This document shows, piece after piece, positions 11,901 to 24,417 of a stretch of 64,000 nt of DNA. Origin of the DNA: Cubamyces lactineus (taxonomy: Eukaryota; Basidiomycota; Agaricomycetes; Polyporales; Polyporaceae); NCBI GenBank assembly GCA_022376465.1, contig JACDTU010000005.1, positions 546,001 through 610,000 on the forward strand, given 5' to 3'. Every line of letters starts with the position of its first letter. Within the stretch, counting starts at the first letter, position 1. Below the pieces are notes generated by a model. It did no database searches. It was not told where the DNA came from and saw only the letters and a program-made list of their open reading frames with translations. The translations under genes and the position numbers were made by a program.

Positions 11901-13235
11901 AGGCGACCAGATGTCCTCCTCCACATCGTATAGATGCGGTATGGCAAGAAGGGATGATTCGCCCTGAGCTGCGCGAGTGTTTGTGAGGAACGCGTTGGGC
12001 TGCGAGGAAAACTCTGAGTGACGGGGGCATGGTCACAAACAGAGGAAGACCGACTTTTGGGGATTGGCTGATATATTTTTCGGCAAACGCCTTGAGACCT
12101 TTGGCCTTGGCCTTGACCTCGATGATAGCTTGATCAATGCCCATGTCAATTCGCAACAACTCCCCGAGCCCACGCTGGGCGACCTCGGCGATCTGTTTGT
12201 CAATGAACTTGTCGTCCCATCGTGCGACGCTGAGACATGTCTGCATGACTTCGTGGAGCATATTTCCCCACACAAGCGCTGGTGTCACGTCGGAGCTCGA
12301 ACGAACCATATTCGACAGGAGAGGTTTTCGTAGGCATTGCGACGCGTTCGAGAGCGAGGTAGCCGTGAGGAGAACATCTGGATGGTGGACGAAGAGGTTG
12401 TGCTTGGAGGATATAGTGATACTCATAGACGACGGATGACTCGTAGGGTTGGTCGTCTCCCATTCCCCAATCACGTTGACCGTGTCACCTACGAGTGTGT
12501 GAGAGAGCGTGTGAGAAGCAGCGCGTTGTGTCGAGGAGCGAGGCACTAACCGACGTGGACGTCTGCATGAGTCCAATCGTCGCGTAACACTATTTGGCGG
12601 GTGTCCTTCGTGGGCACGACAGACACCAACAGCATCTAGAAAAAAGCAATCAGCACGGTGCATCAAACAAGGCTATATTGGCCAACACTAAGTTGACTGC
12701 AGTATCCCATTACGCACCTTTTCCAGGCGGCCGGAGGTGAACCTCTGTTCGATGTTCTTCACGATACATCGAGTGGCAGGGTCGCCTCTCCGCTTCTCGT
12801 GAGCCACGCTGAACCTGGAACGCTATATGACATTTGTTAGCAGTGTTTGCACAGATGTTGTAATCAGTTCTCTACCTTTGGTTTGACAGGACTGCTTTTT
12901 CGGGGACTCATGCAGTCTGAATTCATATCGTCCCAGTCCCAGTCTTCCACGCCCTCCATCAAAGCGTCATAGTCGACGTTGTCAAATGCTACAGCGTGAG
13001 TGGCATGGCTCTCTCTAGCGGAGGTTCCATTTGACGCCCCTATTTTTGATGTATGTCGAGGCGAGCTATCGAGTCTCGCAGCGCGAAGCGGTGTGCGTGG
13101 TTGGGGTCCGGTAGCGCGTTTTGAACGCGACGGAGACGCAGAGGAGGCCGCAACCGTCGGGGTGCTGTCGAATTCTGCGAAAAGACTTTCGAGGAAGTTG
13201 GACTCCTCCGCTTCTGAGCGCGTGACAGGCGGCAT
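8920..13235 (-). CDS. DNA2: DNA replication ATP-dependent nuclease/helicase DNA2
   Basis: A multi-exon gene of about 4.3 kb. Dna2 cleaves 5' flaps during Okazaki-fragment maturation and resects double-strand breaks. After a disordered N-terminus ([14 protein letters not shown]...), the RecB-like nuclease appears with KIDASVE and the PFEIKTG active-site segment. The cysteines expected for the iron-sulphur cluster are present: one in NASQCLRK and three in [11 protein letters not shown]. The superfamily 1 helicase follows: Walker [10 protein letters not shown], the DEASQ motif [10 protein letters not shown] and QYRMN. Motif V/VI is [17 protein letters not shown] and [16 protein letters not shown]. 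The C-terminus after the helicase is short and basic. Order and key residues agree with a functional enzyme. I fixed the outer ends, not every splice site. Confidence 0.92.
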
Positions 13236-13615
13236 GCTACTAATAGCGTAACGAAAGTGGTGATGGTGGTGGAGGACGCGTCGCTCTCAGCGCTTGCGGT
13301 CAAGACGCGTTCTTTGCGCGTGTTGTTTGATATGGGCGCGATCACGTGGTTTCGTGGTCGATTTCTAACGCGTCTAGCTAGTTTTCCAAGCGACGCAGGT
13401 GTGGTATTCTAGCGACTGGACAAGGAACGGAACTAGGGCCACGCTCCCTAGAGTTACGAAGACAAGGATCATACGTGGTACTCCTAGTTTAACAATACAT
13501 CTTCATATCCTGGTACACTTGATTGGGGGTGGAGTCCACCGCGGACGTCAAGGAGTGAGTAGTGTATCCCCGGGCTCGATACACTCATCTACTACAGTAG
13601 GTACGTAGTTCGTGA
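13236..13615. other. Spacer between WDR59 and DNA2 (DNA2 promoter)
   Basis: About 380 bp between two minus-strand genes. It must contain the DNA2 promoter and the WDR59 3' end. It has MluI-like ACGCGT strings at about 13276-13281, 13303-13308 and 13367-13372, the core of the yeast G1/S MBF site. That fits a replication gene, but the sites are short and could be chance. Confidence 0.4.
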
Positions 13616-16600
13616 TCAACACGGTTGTATGATAGGTGATAAGACTACCATTCCGTTCGAAAACGGCTCGAAAGCAGGTAGAGCACAGATGCAGCCACAC
13701 CCACTTGCACACGCCGGATCTTCTCGTGTTCGCCAGCACCTGATATGAGCGACATGGAAACACTTCGAACATACATGATATAGTCCTGGAGAATGTAGGT
13801 TCAGATATACGAGACCAATGTGCACCAAGCATGCAGGCATACCCTTGACAGAAAGGCGACAAACGCAACAAGAAGCAGGTAATTGGTTGCCGCACGTAGT
13901 GCACATCGCGTTGCCAGGCTCGGTCTTACGCCCGCATCGACGACAAGCGTGATGGTAGGCTACAAATTGGATCAGCGCCACGTTTGATGACCTGCTGCAA
14001 GATGTACCGACCTAACGATGGCGAGTACAATGTTTCGTCCAATTCGACAGTATCCAGAGAGAACCTCTGCATGTCGCTCTCAACAAGCTTCAATAGCTCG
14101 CTTCGTTTCTCGGGAAGTTCCCATGCGAGTAACATCTCCCCATAAGCCAGTATGTGGCATAGAAGCTGGCTTCGAAGCTCAGGAGATAGCGATGGCCTAC
14201 AGAACAATCAAACCGAGTACGTTAACTTTGGGGACCCCTGATATAGATCGTACTCACGCGGTAGGCCGCATTTCCGCGGCAGGGTGGAAAACAATACGCC
14301 CCCTCTCCAACACAGGCGCCTTTCCGGAGAGTGCTCGCGAGTATGTCAGGCGCCTACTGGACGAGTGGCTCGCTCCTGATAACATAGGAGATTCCGACGT
14401 CTCCCATGAGGATTTTGCCATCGGTGAGCTTGAGGAGTGTCGAGCTGGCTCGCGTTTGATTGCCACACGCCAGTTGCCTGAAGACGTGCTCTGCTGCCTA
14501 GTGTTCTCTGGTGTAGTCGCAGACGCTCCCCTGACACCTAGTAGGCTGTGAGAGGTGCTCATACGGCGAAACCAGGCGACATACTGGATACTAGTAGCTG
14601 TCGCACAGCATTCGACCATGAGCCCTTGGAGGACGAGGGCGACGCCATAGGAGGAGCATATCCTCCAGGTGTATGCATTGGAGTGGTGGATGTCGAAGCT
14701 GAGGGTGATAAGGGGCTCCCTTCTCTGTGCCTCCTAGTATCGAAGTATTCGAGACTGATCTTGCGGGACGCGATGGGGCCACCAGGTGAAGGGGATACAG
14801 AAGAGATGCGTGTTCGCCCACTGGGCGGTTCATCCTGCTCTATATTTGTGCCAATAAATGAGTGAGGATGCAAGATGAGAATGCACAAGTCACACCTAGA
14901 GGGAAGGTTCGCAAAAGCAACACAGCCACGAAAACTAGCAGTTGTATGTTCTTCTCGGATAAGAGTTCCTCATAGCTACGCTACATCAGTCCGACGTTGG
15001 ATCTGGCAGTGGTTGTTCGACTCACAGCTTCAAACCCAGCGTCAAAATCAAGGACTCGACAACACCATGGGTCATCGCGAGCTGGTCGCCCGGCTTCCGG
15101 TTGGCGAGAACCTGCAACATCTTGAAGACTCTCTCATGGTCAGTTCTACCCAATGTCCGTGCCACGGCTGCGTTCATGGTGTAGATATCCAGCAGGGGGC
15201 CCTTCAAGACATAGCCTGCAGCCGCATCTATGTCGGGTATTCCTAGGAGACCCTCAGCGTTGCGAATATACACGGTATAGACGCCGCTCCGCCTTGCTGG
15301 CATCGGTGCAAACTGCGAAGGAATGTCGTCCGTCTGACGCGAGTGTTCGGATACGCGCCTAGGCTTGTTTGGATATTGGGATGCCTGCGACAACGACATG
15401 AAGAGATAATCCATGATCCCGGGGATCTTGTCTACGTCGCTTGAGTTATCTGTCCGCTTGCGAGAACCTGACTCTTCGTCCTGAATGGCTGATGCTAGCC
15501 GATTCACAGCACTTTGTACAATCTTGGAGGCGACATCTTGAGGTCGGGAAGGGATCGAGGGCGAGACGGAGATCTCGCGAAGGGAACTGCCCATGATTCG
15601 CGGTGGTGCATTGTCGAAGCAGACCAGCTGACCTACATTATCCTAGTCAAATAGTAGCACGGAACACGTCTCATTTGGCACGTACCATTGGCGCTGAACA
15701 CACCCTGCGAAGTCCTTGGTTCCGCCAGATTTTTGTCTACTCGGGAAGAGGAGAACTTCGTGTCGCCTTTCTTGGAGTCGGGGACCTCGTCCTCTTCCGA
15801 AGAGCCAGAGTCAATCACGGCATGACGCTCACTGTCTTCCCTGTCGCCGAAAACCAGGAACCTAAGACACTTCTCTAGACATGGCCGATCTCGTTCCCGT
15901 ATGGCCCGAAGCCTGCGTGAGATGAAGGCACGCTGTTTGACAGAGATCAGAGGACTGCGCTCCAGGTCGACGGTCGGAGTACTCTTCGGGGCAGTACTGT
16001 GTGGGTATTCGCGAGGGAACGTGAACGTGACCCGTAGGAATACAGATGTCGACTCGCCCCAAGGTCCTTGAAGCCCGAAGGTACATGTCCGTTTCTTGAA
16101 ATCAGCCTGAGCCAGATTTGAGTTAACATTGTCGTCACGTATACGTGAGTGCTAAACATACCTTCTCGAGCTTCAACTTCGGTGAGCTCAGCTTGCTCAC
16201 GACGGAAGTGATCCTGTCCTGTATCAGCCGGCCCGTTCCTGCCCCGGAAGGATATACAACTCACTCTTCATTGAGAGAAGATATTGGATCCGTATGTTGA
16301 TAGTCGAACCTATCAATACTCTCACTTCTCTCCCCTCGACTTGAGACAGCTTGAGACATGGATTTGTCTGTCGATGAAGGTCGACGAGACGTAGACCCAT
16401 TCCTCGAGACATTCCCGCTGTCGCCCCCGCTTCCCCGGCCAGTACTCCCATCGCGTGTTGTAACTTTGACCTTTGAGATCCACTGTCCTTGCGACATACG
16501 AGTCGAGCGTCCACCGACTAGGGGCCCGCGACTCATTGTGCCCACGTTTCCACTGTCTTTGACGCTCGCTGCCATCGCGGGAATGTTCAAGGGTCGAGAA

Positions 16601-18398
16601 CGTGTGAACCGGTCTGGACGTTCGTCCCGACCAACGTCCGAGTTCTTCCTTCGTCCAACAGTATCGTGTCCGGCGTAATGACCAGGAGGATGCATCGGAG
16701 GAGCCCTAACGCCTGCTAAGATGCCGCGATGACCAATAGGGGCAGAGAGCGTAGGCGCAGGCGCGTTGCCTATAGGCGGATTACTGAAAGACACCTTCGA
16801 GTCCCGCCGACTCGGTGCGACCGTAGTCGTCCTCGTTGGTGTCCTTCCGGCTTTCTGTGATCCTCCATCAACATGAGTTCCTTGGAGCAACACCCAGCAT
16901 TGAGTTCACCTCTATCACTTCTGTATCTACCCGCCAAAACTGTAGCATTTTATCCTTCGACCATGTGATGAGCTGGAATTCAGAGTGATCTATTCGGCGC
17001 AATGAGTGGCACATAGAGGCGGTATAGTACAATTGCTGACCTGTTCCACCCCTCCGCCAGACGAACTCCTTGACGATATCACTATGTCCCTCGAACTTGG
17101 TGATGGGCGCTGTTGGGTCTTCGTATGCGTACATCTCCAGAGCTGTTTCTCCGCGCTGGGGCAGACTAAGAACACCTTGCCCGAATGGCAAATCTCTGGC
17201 ACGCCAGACTGGGTAGGAAGTGTTGATCACGATATTAGGCTGGGCATCGTGGGTATCCCAGATCTTGATTGACTTATCAAGGGAACAAGTGACAAGCTCG
17301 TTGCGTCGGTCATGAGCCCAGTCGATCCCATATATCTTGGCAGTGTGTCCCCGTATCTGCTTCAGCGGCAGCGATCCTTTCTTCACACTAAGCATGAGCA
17401 GAGGTAAGTCGAGGTAAAGCTGAGGCTTACTCGTCTGTCCCATATCAGTACTTCGTTTGAGTGGGACGAAGCAAGGATATTCCCGTCGACGCGGTTCCAC
17501 TTAACCTGGGTGCCCCCAGCTGAACGTAGATGTGGTTAGTATATTATATTTGAATGATGGCGTAGCCAACATACGACCAAAAGCGCAGAGTCCTGACAAA
17601 GTAACCAATTAAGCCATGTTTCCTCTAGGCGTGTTCAGTCTGGCGCACCCATGATTGGTTTCTGGGCTGTTCGCAGATCCCAGGCCCAAAGCCAGGAGTC
17701 AATTCCGGTGCTAATGACGATATCAGGTTCTAGAGTGTGCCAGTTGATGTCTGTGATGGCACGATAATGTGAGCGGAGAACATGCTCGATGGATGTTCGT
17801 CCGCCGAGCAAGAGGTTCCAGATAAGGCTACGAAAGCATGGCTTTAGGGCGTTCGGGAGGCTTTCAAGATGCGACGTACAGCTTCTCGCTAGAGGTAGAA
17901 ACTATGTATTCATTATGTGACGCATGGGGGTTCCACTGCACATCGGCCACATCCCAGGTACCGCCTTGAGGGAGGAAACTGGGGAATTCTATGAGCTTTG
18001 CAGATAATACGGGAGCGACGTGACATACCGCGGAAGGTCGAAGGGTGCTTCAAGGTCCATTATAAAGAGACCTTTCCGACTGAAGTACGTCATATGTGAA
18101 TGGGACATCGAGACGTTTGAAGAACGATTGAGACGTACGAGGCAAGCACAATATCCCTATAGTCGGGACTGATACTCATCTAGTGCACCTTTAGGCGAGG
18201 AGCAATGGAGAGTCGCGCAGGAACACTCACATTCCCTACTGCGTCCCCCATTGGGATAGACATGTCGATACGAAAGTCGCGCTTGAAGGTGGATCCATCC
18301 TCAGGGGAGGATGGTTCTACAATGTCCGGGCGGATGGTGGCTGTCGAGCCGGGCATCCCTGGGAAGGGATGTGACCCCATGAAAGACCTCTCGGCCAT
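13616..18398 (-). CDS. WDR59: WDR59/Mtc5 homolog, GATOR2 (SEACAT) subunit
   Basis: A gene of about 4.8 kb with many introns. The product belongs to the vacuole-associated complex that relays amino-acid sufficiency to TORC1. The N-terminus (MAERSFMGSHPFPG) leads to a beta-propeller; WD repeats are evident in SPDYRDIVLAS, HTAKIYGIDWAHDRRNELVTCSLDK-like blades and GHSDIVKEFVWRR. A low-complexity linker follows, then an RWD-type region with FPREYPHSTAPKSTPTV. The C-terminal zinc module is read across introns: CRRCG, CTTCG, CCVC, then YHVCSKCFHVAHIRCW and CASGCGCIC. This order (propeller, RWD, C-terminal zinc/RING-like) is specific to WDR59 and its GATOR2 relatives. The ATG at 18398 is the first in frame after a GTG at 18401. 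Confidence 0.88.
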
Positions 18399-18683
18399 CA
18401 CATCTCAATATTACGTTGCAAGACGCGACGAGGTACGACAGCCTTGCGTAAGGACAGGAGGAGCCAAGCAGTTGACCAGACCCGGTGCTGATGTTCCGTA
18501 GCAAGAATTCTCAAGCTATAACCGAGCAGACAGCGGCAGATCCACGGAGTGATGGCTTGGTACACTGGTATTCAAGAGTTGACCGCAGGTGTAGTTTCTA
18601 GACGTGCAAGCAATCGCTCTGGGCGGCAGAGCAAGTGAGGGTGCAGAGGGAGGCTGAGATTCGTCCGAGTCGTTTCTCAGCCA
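18399..18683. promoter_or_regulatory. Divergent promoter region of WDR59 and IES6
   Basis: These 285 bp separate two divergent start codons. No clear TATA element was found on either strand, as is common for housekeeping genes. Confidence 0.4.
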
Positions 18684-19523
18684 ATGTCGCGGTCTAGCGC
18701 CCGAGTACGACTTGGATTGCTTCCACATCTACCTCCATTCTAGCGACCAGTTTTCGCCATGTAGGTATCGTAGATATCTCGAACGGCTGCCTATTGACAA
18801 GCATAGGCCGCCCAAAGGTTCAGGCAAGCGAAAGAACAACACAGTCTACAGCGATGATTCCCCAACTCCACCAGTGCCTGTGAGTGCATGTGTGTAAAGT
18901 ACATTTCAGGAAACTAACAAAGACTCGGAAGACCCTGGCGGAGCAGCTATCATATCTTCACAATCCCCGTCCGTTCAAGAACCCAAACTATACCAAGAAC
19001 GTTAACCGGCGAACCAAGAACCTGAAAGCCGTACTCACTCAGGAACGTGAGCGCGAGAAGAACGAGCGGGAACGCAGACGGCAGGAAAGGGAGGAGAACA
19101 TGGATGTTGATGGGAAGCAGGCCGAAGGCGTACCGCCAGAGGAAGACATGCCCACCTGTACGTTCTTTCCCGGTTATTACTCTTCATATCCCTCGACTTA
19201 GTGATTCTTCCAGATGCTTCCATAGAGGCACCGCCGTCTGTCCATCCGCAACGAAGATATTGTGATATCACAGGGCTGGAGGTAAGAGTTGAGCCTAGGC
19301 TCCAACGCTATCGGCTACTGATGAGCTACCTGTACAGGGCCCTTATACCGATCCAGCCACAGGGCTCAGGTATCACGACAAGAGCATCTACGAACTCATC
19401 AAAGGACTTGTGAGTCTCACGAACTCGCTGCTCTTGATTCAGCAAAGTCTGACGAATGCGCAGAGTACTACAGCCGCAAAGGAGTATCTCTCCGCGCGTG
19501 GTGTAAACCCGATTGTGAAGTGA
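18684..19523 (+). CDS. IES6: INO80 chromatin-remodelling complex subunit Ies6 (YL1-C domain)
   Basis: The best model has six exons and 194 residues: 18684-18704, 18751-18879, 18923-19157, 19214-19281, 19338-19409, 19464-19523. Ies6, with Arp5, stabilises the nucleosome-bound INO80 remodeller in the nucleus. The recognisable parts are PFKNPNYTKNVNRRTKNLK, a highly charged helix with ERERE repeats, and the YL1-C domain. In that domain TYASIEAPPSVHPQRRYCD, TGLEGPYTDPATGLRYHD and YLSARGVNPIVK are each rebuilt across introns. The first exon is tiny (seven codons), and the exon 3 acceptor is uncertain because two AG sites differ by four codons. The C-terminal half is certain, the first 50 residues less so. 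Confidence 0.87.
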
Positions 19524-19864
19524 GCCTGGACCCTGGTTGTCGCGTGCGCGGTGTCCTGTCTTCCAGTCTCGGGGTGTCTGAGCATGTTGGGTTGGGTTGT
19601 ATTTGTACTGTACTGTATGTATACTATTACTTTATCTGAGAAACACTTCTATTTGGGGCTGGGATGAATCAATTCGTTCATGATGTCGCGACTTTCGAGC
19701 TTGAATACTCCCGCGTAAAGTTAATAGCGCCCATATCGCGGTCCCTGCGATCGAAAGTTTTGGTAGACGCCCGTGCGCTCGTCCTCTCTCAACTCTGCCT
19801 CAGCACTAATCCTTCTCTCCCCCCCTGCTGCGGTCTCAGCTTGACTTTATAGTCCACGTCTGAC
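19524..19864. other. Spacer between IES6 and PUF6
   Basis: About 340 bp between two plus-strand genes. It begins with the IES6 3' region and ends with a pyrimidine-rich tract just before the PUF6 ATG (TTCTCTCCCCCCCTGC), typical of fungal leaders. No gene is seen. Confidence 0.4.
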
Positions 19865-22217
19865 ATGTCTGCTGCGACGTACAAAAGCACGAAAAAGAGG
19901 CCGGCTACATCCCAGGCTGGCCCGAAGTCCAAGAAACCTCATATCGAGAAGGGCAAGGCGTCGGAGACCAAGGCCAAGAAGCGGAGCAGGCCTGTGACCA
20001 GCACCGTCAAAGACGATAGTGCTGAAAGCTCAGAAGATGAATTCCCAGAAGAAGCTGAGGAGCAGGAAAATGTAGAGGATGCTGAGGATCCGATGGACGT
20101 TACGGACTCCGCCAAGAATCCGAACGGTACGCTAGGGCCTCGCCGAATAAATTACATCGCGCTCACTGACAACTGTAGCCGCGCGAGAGTCGCATAAAGC
20201 ACAGAAGGCCTTGCTCGAGCAGCGTAAAGCTGCGAAGCCCCACTCCGCCCTGCTGACCGAAGCTAAACGCGCATGGACTCTCGCTCGCCAGAAGAATCTC
20301 TCAAAGGAGGAACGCACAAAACACATCGATACGCTCATGGACATCATCCGCGGAAAGGTCAAGGACATCGTGTTCAAGCACGACGCCAGCCGTATCGTAC
20401 AGACTGTGGTGAAATACGGCGGTCAGAAGGAACGTAACGAGATCGCAGAGGAGTTGAAGGGGAAGTACCGGGAACTCGCCCAGAGCAAATATTCCAAGGT
20501 ATGTCTTCTCGTAATGTTCTTCACGGCTTTATATTAACAACGATCGGTGTCCTTCTAGTTCCTCATCACGAAGCTCATCCGTTTCTGCCCAACGTATCGA
20601 GCTCAAATCCTTCGCGAGTTCCAGGGCCACGTACTCCGCATGCTCCTACACCGTGAGGCATCCGGCGTCCTCGCAGATGCGTTCGAATTGTACACAAACG
20701 CGTACGAACGGTCCCTTCTCCTCCGTGACTTCTATGGTAAGGAGGCCAGCCTCTTCACTGTCACTGCGGGCAGCGACGAGGAGAAGGAACGCTCCAAGAA
20801 GGGGCTGCGGGGACTCATGGAGGGGTTGGAGGGCGATAGGCGAAAGCGTGTTCTGGCCGCACTCAAAGATAACCTTGTCACGATGTGAGAAGACCTTGCT
20901 TTCCTCGACCGTGTCGAATAACTGACTCGTCTTGAAGCTTTAATAACCCTGACAAAGGTGCTGTCGCCCATGCCATCGTGCATCGTGCAACGTGGGAGTA
21001 TCTTGCATCCCTCAACGATATGGAGGAGGCAGAGGCTGAGAAGCTACGCAGAGAGATCTTTGAGAGGTTCGTGACCGAATTTCCTCGTATTTTGTCTGTG
21101 TGTATTAAGTTTGAAGTAGCTGTCAGGACGTCCTTGCCGAAATGGTACATACGAAGGACGGTAGTCGCGTAGTCCGCGAATTCATTGCATGGGGCACAGC
21201 CAAAGTATGTCCTTGTGGCAACATAATACTTGCTGAATTGCTCTAACGACTCCACCCAGGACCGGAAACAAACGGTCAAGGCCATCAAACCCCATGTAGA
21301 ACGCATGTGCAAAGACGATGAAGCCCAACTGGTTCTGTTCAGTGCCCTGGATATCATCGAGTAAGCGTGCGCCCTCTTGCCAGTCGACCGACCACATGCT
21401 AACTCTCCATCAGCGATACCAAACTCACCGCCAAGTCCTTAGTATCGGACATCGTCGCGTCCGCACCATCACTATACACATCACCCCAAGGCCGGCGCTC
21501 CCTTTTCTACCTCGTCGCTCCCCGCACGAGGCGACACTTCACCCCCGCACAGATTGCCACACTCGCAGAGACCGACCCAATACGTGCCAAAACAAGTAAA
21601 AAGGACGATGCGCTCCGTGCTTCAGAGATCCTCAAGGCTGCTAGCGATGGCCTGCTACAATGGATTGCGGATAACGGCGCCGAGGTATCTAGAGACACGG
21701 GTGGCAGTCTGGTCGTGCTCGAGGTCATGCTCGAAGCCGAAGGCGGTATGTTGAGCATCTGTTATCCTCGGTGGCTATAGTAGCTAACGATTAACCTTCA
21801 GATAAATCTGCTGCTACCAACACTCTTCTAGGAGTCATATCCTCCCCCTATCCCTCCGCAGACCCTGCCAACCCGCACCCCATCTCCCTTCCTCATGTCT
21901 CCCGTCTGTACAAGACCCTCCTGCAAGGCGGACACTTCTCGCATAGCACGCGTACCGTCGAGAAGTCGCCACGATGGTCAGCGCGCGACTTTGCCTCACG
22001 CTTTGTACAGCTCGTCGGCCGCGATGTCACCGTAGCGATGGCCAAGGGCGAAGGCGCGTTCGTCGTTGCTGCGCTATGCGAGCAGCTCGCAGAGCACGAG
22101 GGTTTGGAGGAGCGGAAAACGGTGAAGGGCTGGTTTGGGGAGAAGACGCGCAAGGAGATCCAGGATGCGAGTGGGAAGGGCGTCAACGTCCTCTTGGAGA
22201 GCTTGAAGAAGCTTTGA
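19865..22217 (+). CDS. PUF6: Pumilio-family protein PUF6 (ribosome biogenesis)
   Basis: A multi-exon gene starting MSAATYKSTKKRP. Puf6 binds RNA and acts in 60S subunit assembly in the nucleolus; in yeast it also represses localised ASH1 mRNA. The N-terminus is Lys-rich and then acidic (SSEDEFPEEAEEQE). Pumilio repeats can be read in HDASRIVQTVVKYGGQKER, EASGVLADAFELY, VHRATWEYL and KDGSRVVREFIAWGTAKDR. The central CPL-type region contains LLVAPRT-like sequence (FYLVAPRTRRHFTP). The last repeats include DTGGSLVVLEVMLEAEG and GEGAFVVAALCEQLAEH. The stop is at 22215-22217. This spread of divergent repeats over the whole protein, rather than eight compact ones, separates PUF6 from classical Puf3-type proteins. 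Confidence 0.9.
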
Positions 22218-22962
22218 TCCTTGCTCTTGTACGTAGCACGTTTGGGTTACCAGTGTTCAGCTAATACGGATGTCGCTTCTGTCGTCTTGGTCTTATTGGA
22301 CATAGGACTCCCTGTAGCCCACGCGGACGTAAGTCACTGGGTTTGTTCTTCTTCCGAGTTTGCGTAGGTGGTGTTCGTTGTCTTTCGTCGAAGCTAGGAC
22401 TCTAAAGAAGCCCGGAGGTCCTGGCATAGCTTCTGCAGCTAGTGCAATGCTGGCACCCTGTGAGATGGCTCATACGCCGTAGAGAGGGCTGAATCATGCA
22501 ACAGCCCAACCTGACCACCGGCCATATCCTACCAGCGTCTGTTACGGCCATACTGACGAACGTCAGCTAGACCTCACATACTCACTGCAGGTCCAAGCGG
22601 TTACTACAGATGGCCATCGTTGGACGCAACTCGCAGGTACAGTCCAATGCGGTGGCTGTGCAGAAGGATCAGGGCCGCTGCGTGCAGGCGTGCCCGTGAA
22701 CTTTGCCTTGCCTCAACTGAGTTTGCTTTGTCCCACCATGTCTTCTGAGCCACCGCGCCTCTCGGCCTCCATTACTGGCGCTTTGTCCTCACCAAAGCGT
22801 CCAACAGCCTCGTGTGCCGCGCATCGACCTACTACCCACTGCCCACTGGTATAAAGGGCGATGGTATTCTGCCCGTCAATGTCATAGCCTGAGCCTCAAG
22901 CCACCGTGACGCCAAAGTCGAACGAACCTTTCACGAACCTTCACAGCAACACACTCGTCGCC
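22218..22962. other. Intergenic spacer without a supported gene
   Basis: About 745 bp between two plus-strand genes with no recognisable coding exon. GGTATAAAG at about 22850-22858 is a TATA-box candidate about 110 bp before the next ATG. Confidence 0.45.
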
Positions 22963-24218
22963 ATGTCGGATGAGTACGAGCACGACCCGACGCTGCTCAC
23001 AAACTACCTTTGTCAAGCGTACCTCCCGCCGCTCGTCCTGGACAGCAACCTCCCCGCCGCGCCGCAATACGCCCAACCATGGCCGCGGATCGACGAGTTA
23101 GATATGGATCGACCCCGGCTCGTGCGGCTCGTCTCCGAGATTCCCCTCGCGGCGCTGCAGAACGCCATCAGGCTGTGTAAGCGTCCCCTCGAGCTCTCAC
23201 CTCCCAGATGACCTTGCTCATGCTATCCTTAACCCTTTCTCTAGACTACGCGGGCTTCGAGAACCGCCTCCGGATCGACTGGGAGAACACGCGCCTTACG
23301 CTCCCCTGCCCGGGGGTCACCGTGCTCGGGCCGTCAGCGGTCGCGCGGCTGTCCGTCTGCTGCGAGCACGACTTCCTCGCCGCGCTCGAGCACTTCGTCC
23401 TGGGCACGGCTGCGGAGGCGGTGCGGACGGTCGAGCGGCGGCAGTTTGATGAGGACGAGCTCGAGTTCCAGCGCGTGCTCGTGTCGAGCGCGCGGAACGC
23501 GAAGAAGCTCTGGACGCTGCACACGTTTGGCCCGCAGGCTCCTGTGAGTGGCACTTTTGTGTTGTCGTCGCTATTTTGTATAGCTCACCGTATGGTTGCG
23601 TCGTAGCCCACTGGCCTCACGCGGCCTGGTATTGTTGTTGTGTCCATCCCACCATGGAAGTTGGGTCTCGGTAACCTGCACGAGTTCTCGTGCCGTAGGA
23701 TGGTGAGGTCACTTGCTGACTATGGACCCATTACTATATTCACTCTTTGACGCGATCCTAGTTTCTACCGGGCGAGCTCGACCGAGAATATCCCAGTAAC
23801 ACTGTATGGTCCAACGACACGAAACTCTGGGCCATGGTATGCCATCCGCCTTCTCTCCTCCGGCCAACCGCTGACCTGCATTATAGGTATATGACTCCTG
23901 TCGGGTCAGCGGCTACCGATGGTTCGTCGTTACGACCTACCAGTACTGGGTGTTCGGCACTTTCAGTCTAGGTACGCCACAGATCGCATGTACGAGCCTA
24001 TACACGCTGAGTTTGTGTCCACAGATTGGAGTGGCGCAGAGGCCACCCCACCAGTGCCTTTCGACCGAACTCGAGGCATGAGCATCGTTGAGATGCTTAC
24101 CTTCTGGATCGAGTGCTCACGAGACAAGACAAAGTACTGGCATATCTCCGCTGTATGTGCCCGTCCTTACCCGTATCGTGTTCTTGAACTAACTTCCATG
24201 TTGTAGAACGCCCAATGA
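22963..24218 (+). CDS. Uncharacterised protein of a basidiomycete orphan family (YWVFG motif)
   Basis: Six introns can be placed in the gene. The product starts MSDEYEHDPTLLTNYLC and ends YWHISANAQ, after a last exon of only four codons including the stop. I know no function. Visible blocks are RLYYAGFENRLRIDWENTRLTL, WKLGLGNLHEFSCRRM, VYDSCRVSGYRWFVVTTYQ followed by YWVFGTFSLDWS, and SIVEMLTFWIECS. The aromatic YWVFG...W segment followed by a VEML(T/Y)FW segment is, from memory, a recurring pattern in uncharacterised Agaricomycete proteins. There is no signal peptide, membrane segment or catalytic motif. The protein is probably soluble and mixed alpha/beta. Splice sites are canonical and all junctions keep the frame, so the gene is very likely real. 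Confidence 0.75.
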
Positions 24219-24417
24219 AACTAAACCTATGCCCCCTTTACTCTCCTAGATGCATCCTTTGCGTCCGGTTCCCTTTTCTATGCGTCGTATGATTACAGAA
24301 ACAGCGTATGAATCAACATGCAGTCTCCACTCCTGATGTACAACAGTATATGACACAATTTCACGACATTTTCCTCTATACCTAGTCCGTGGGGGTCATC
24401 CAAATCGCTAACTGAAA

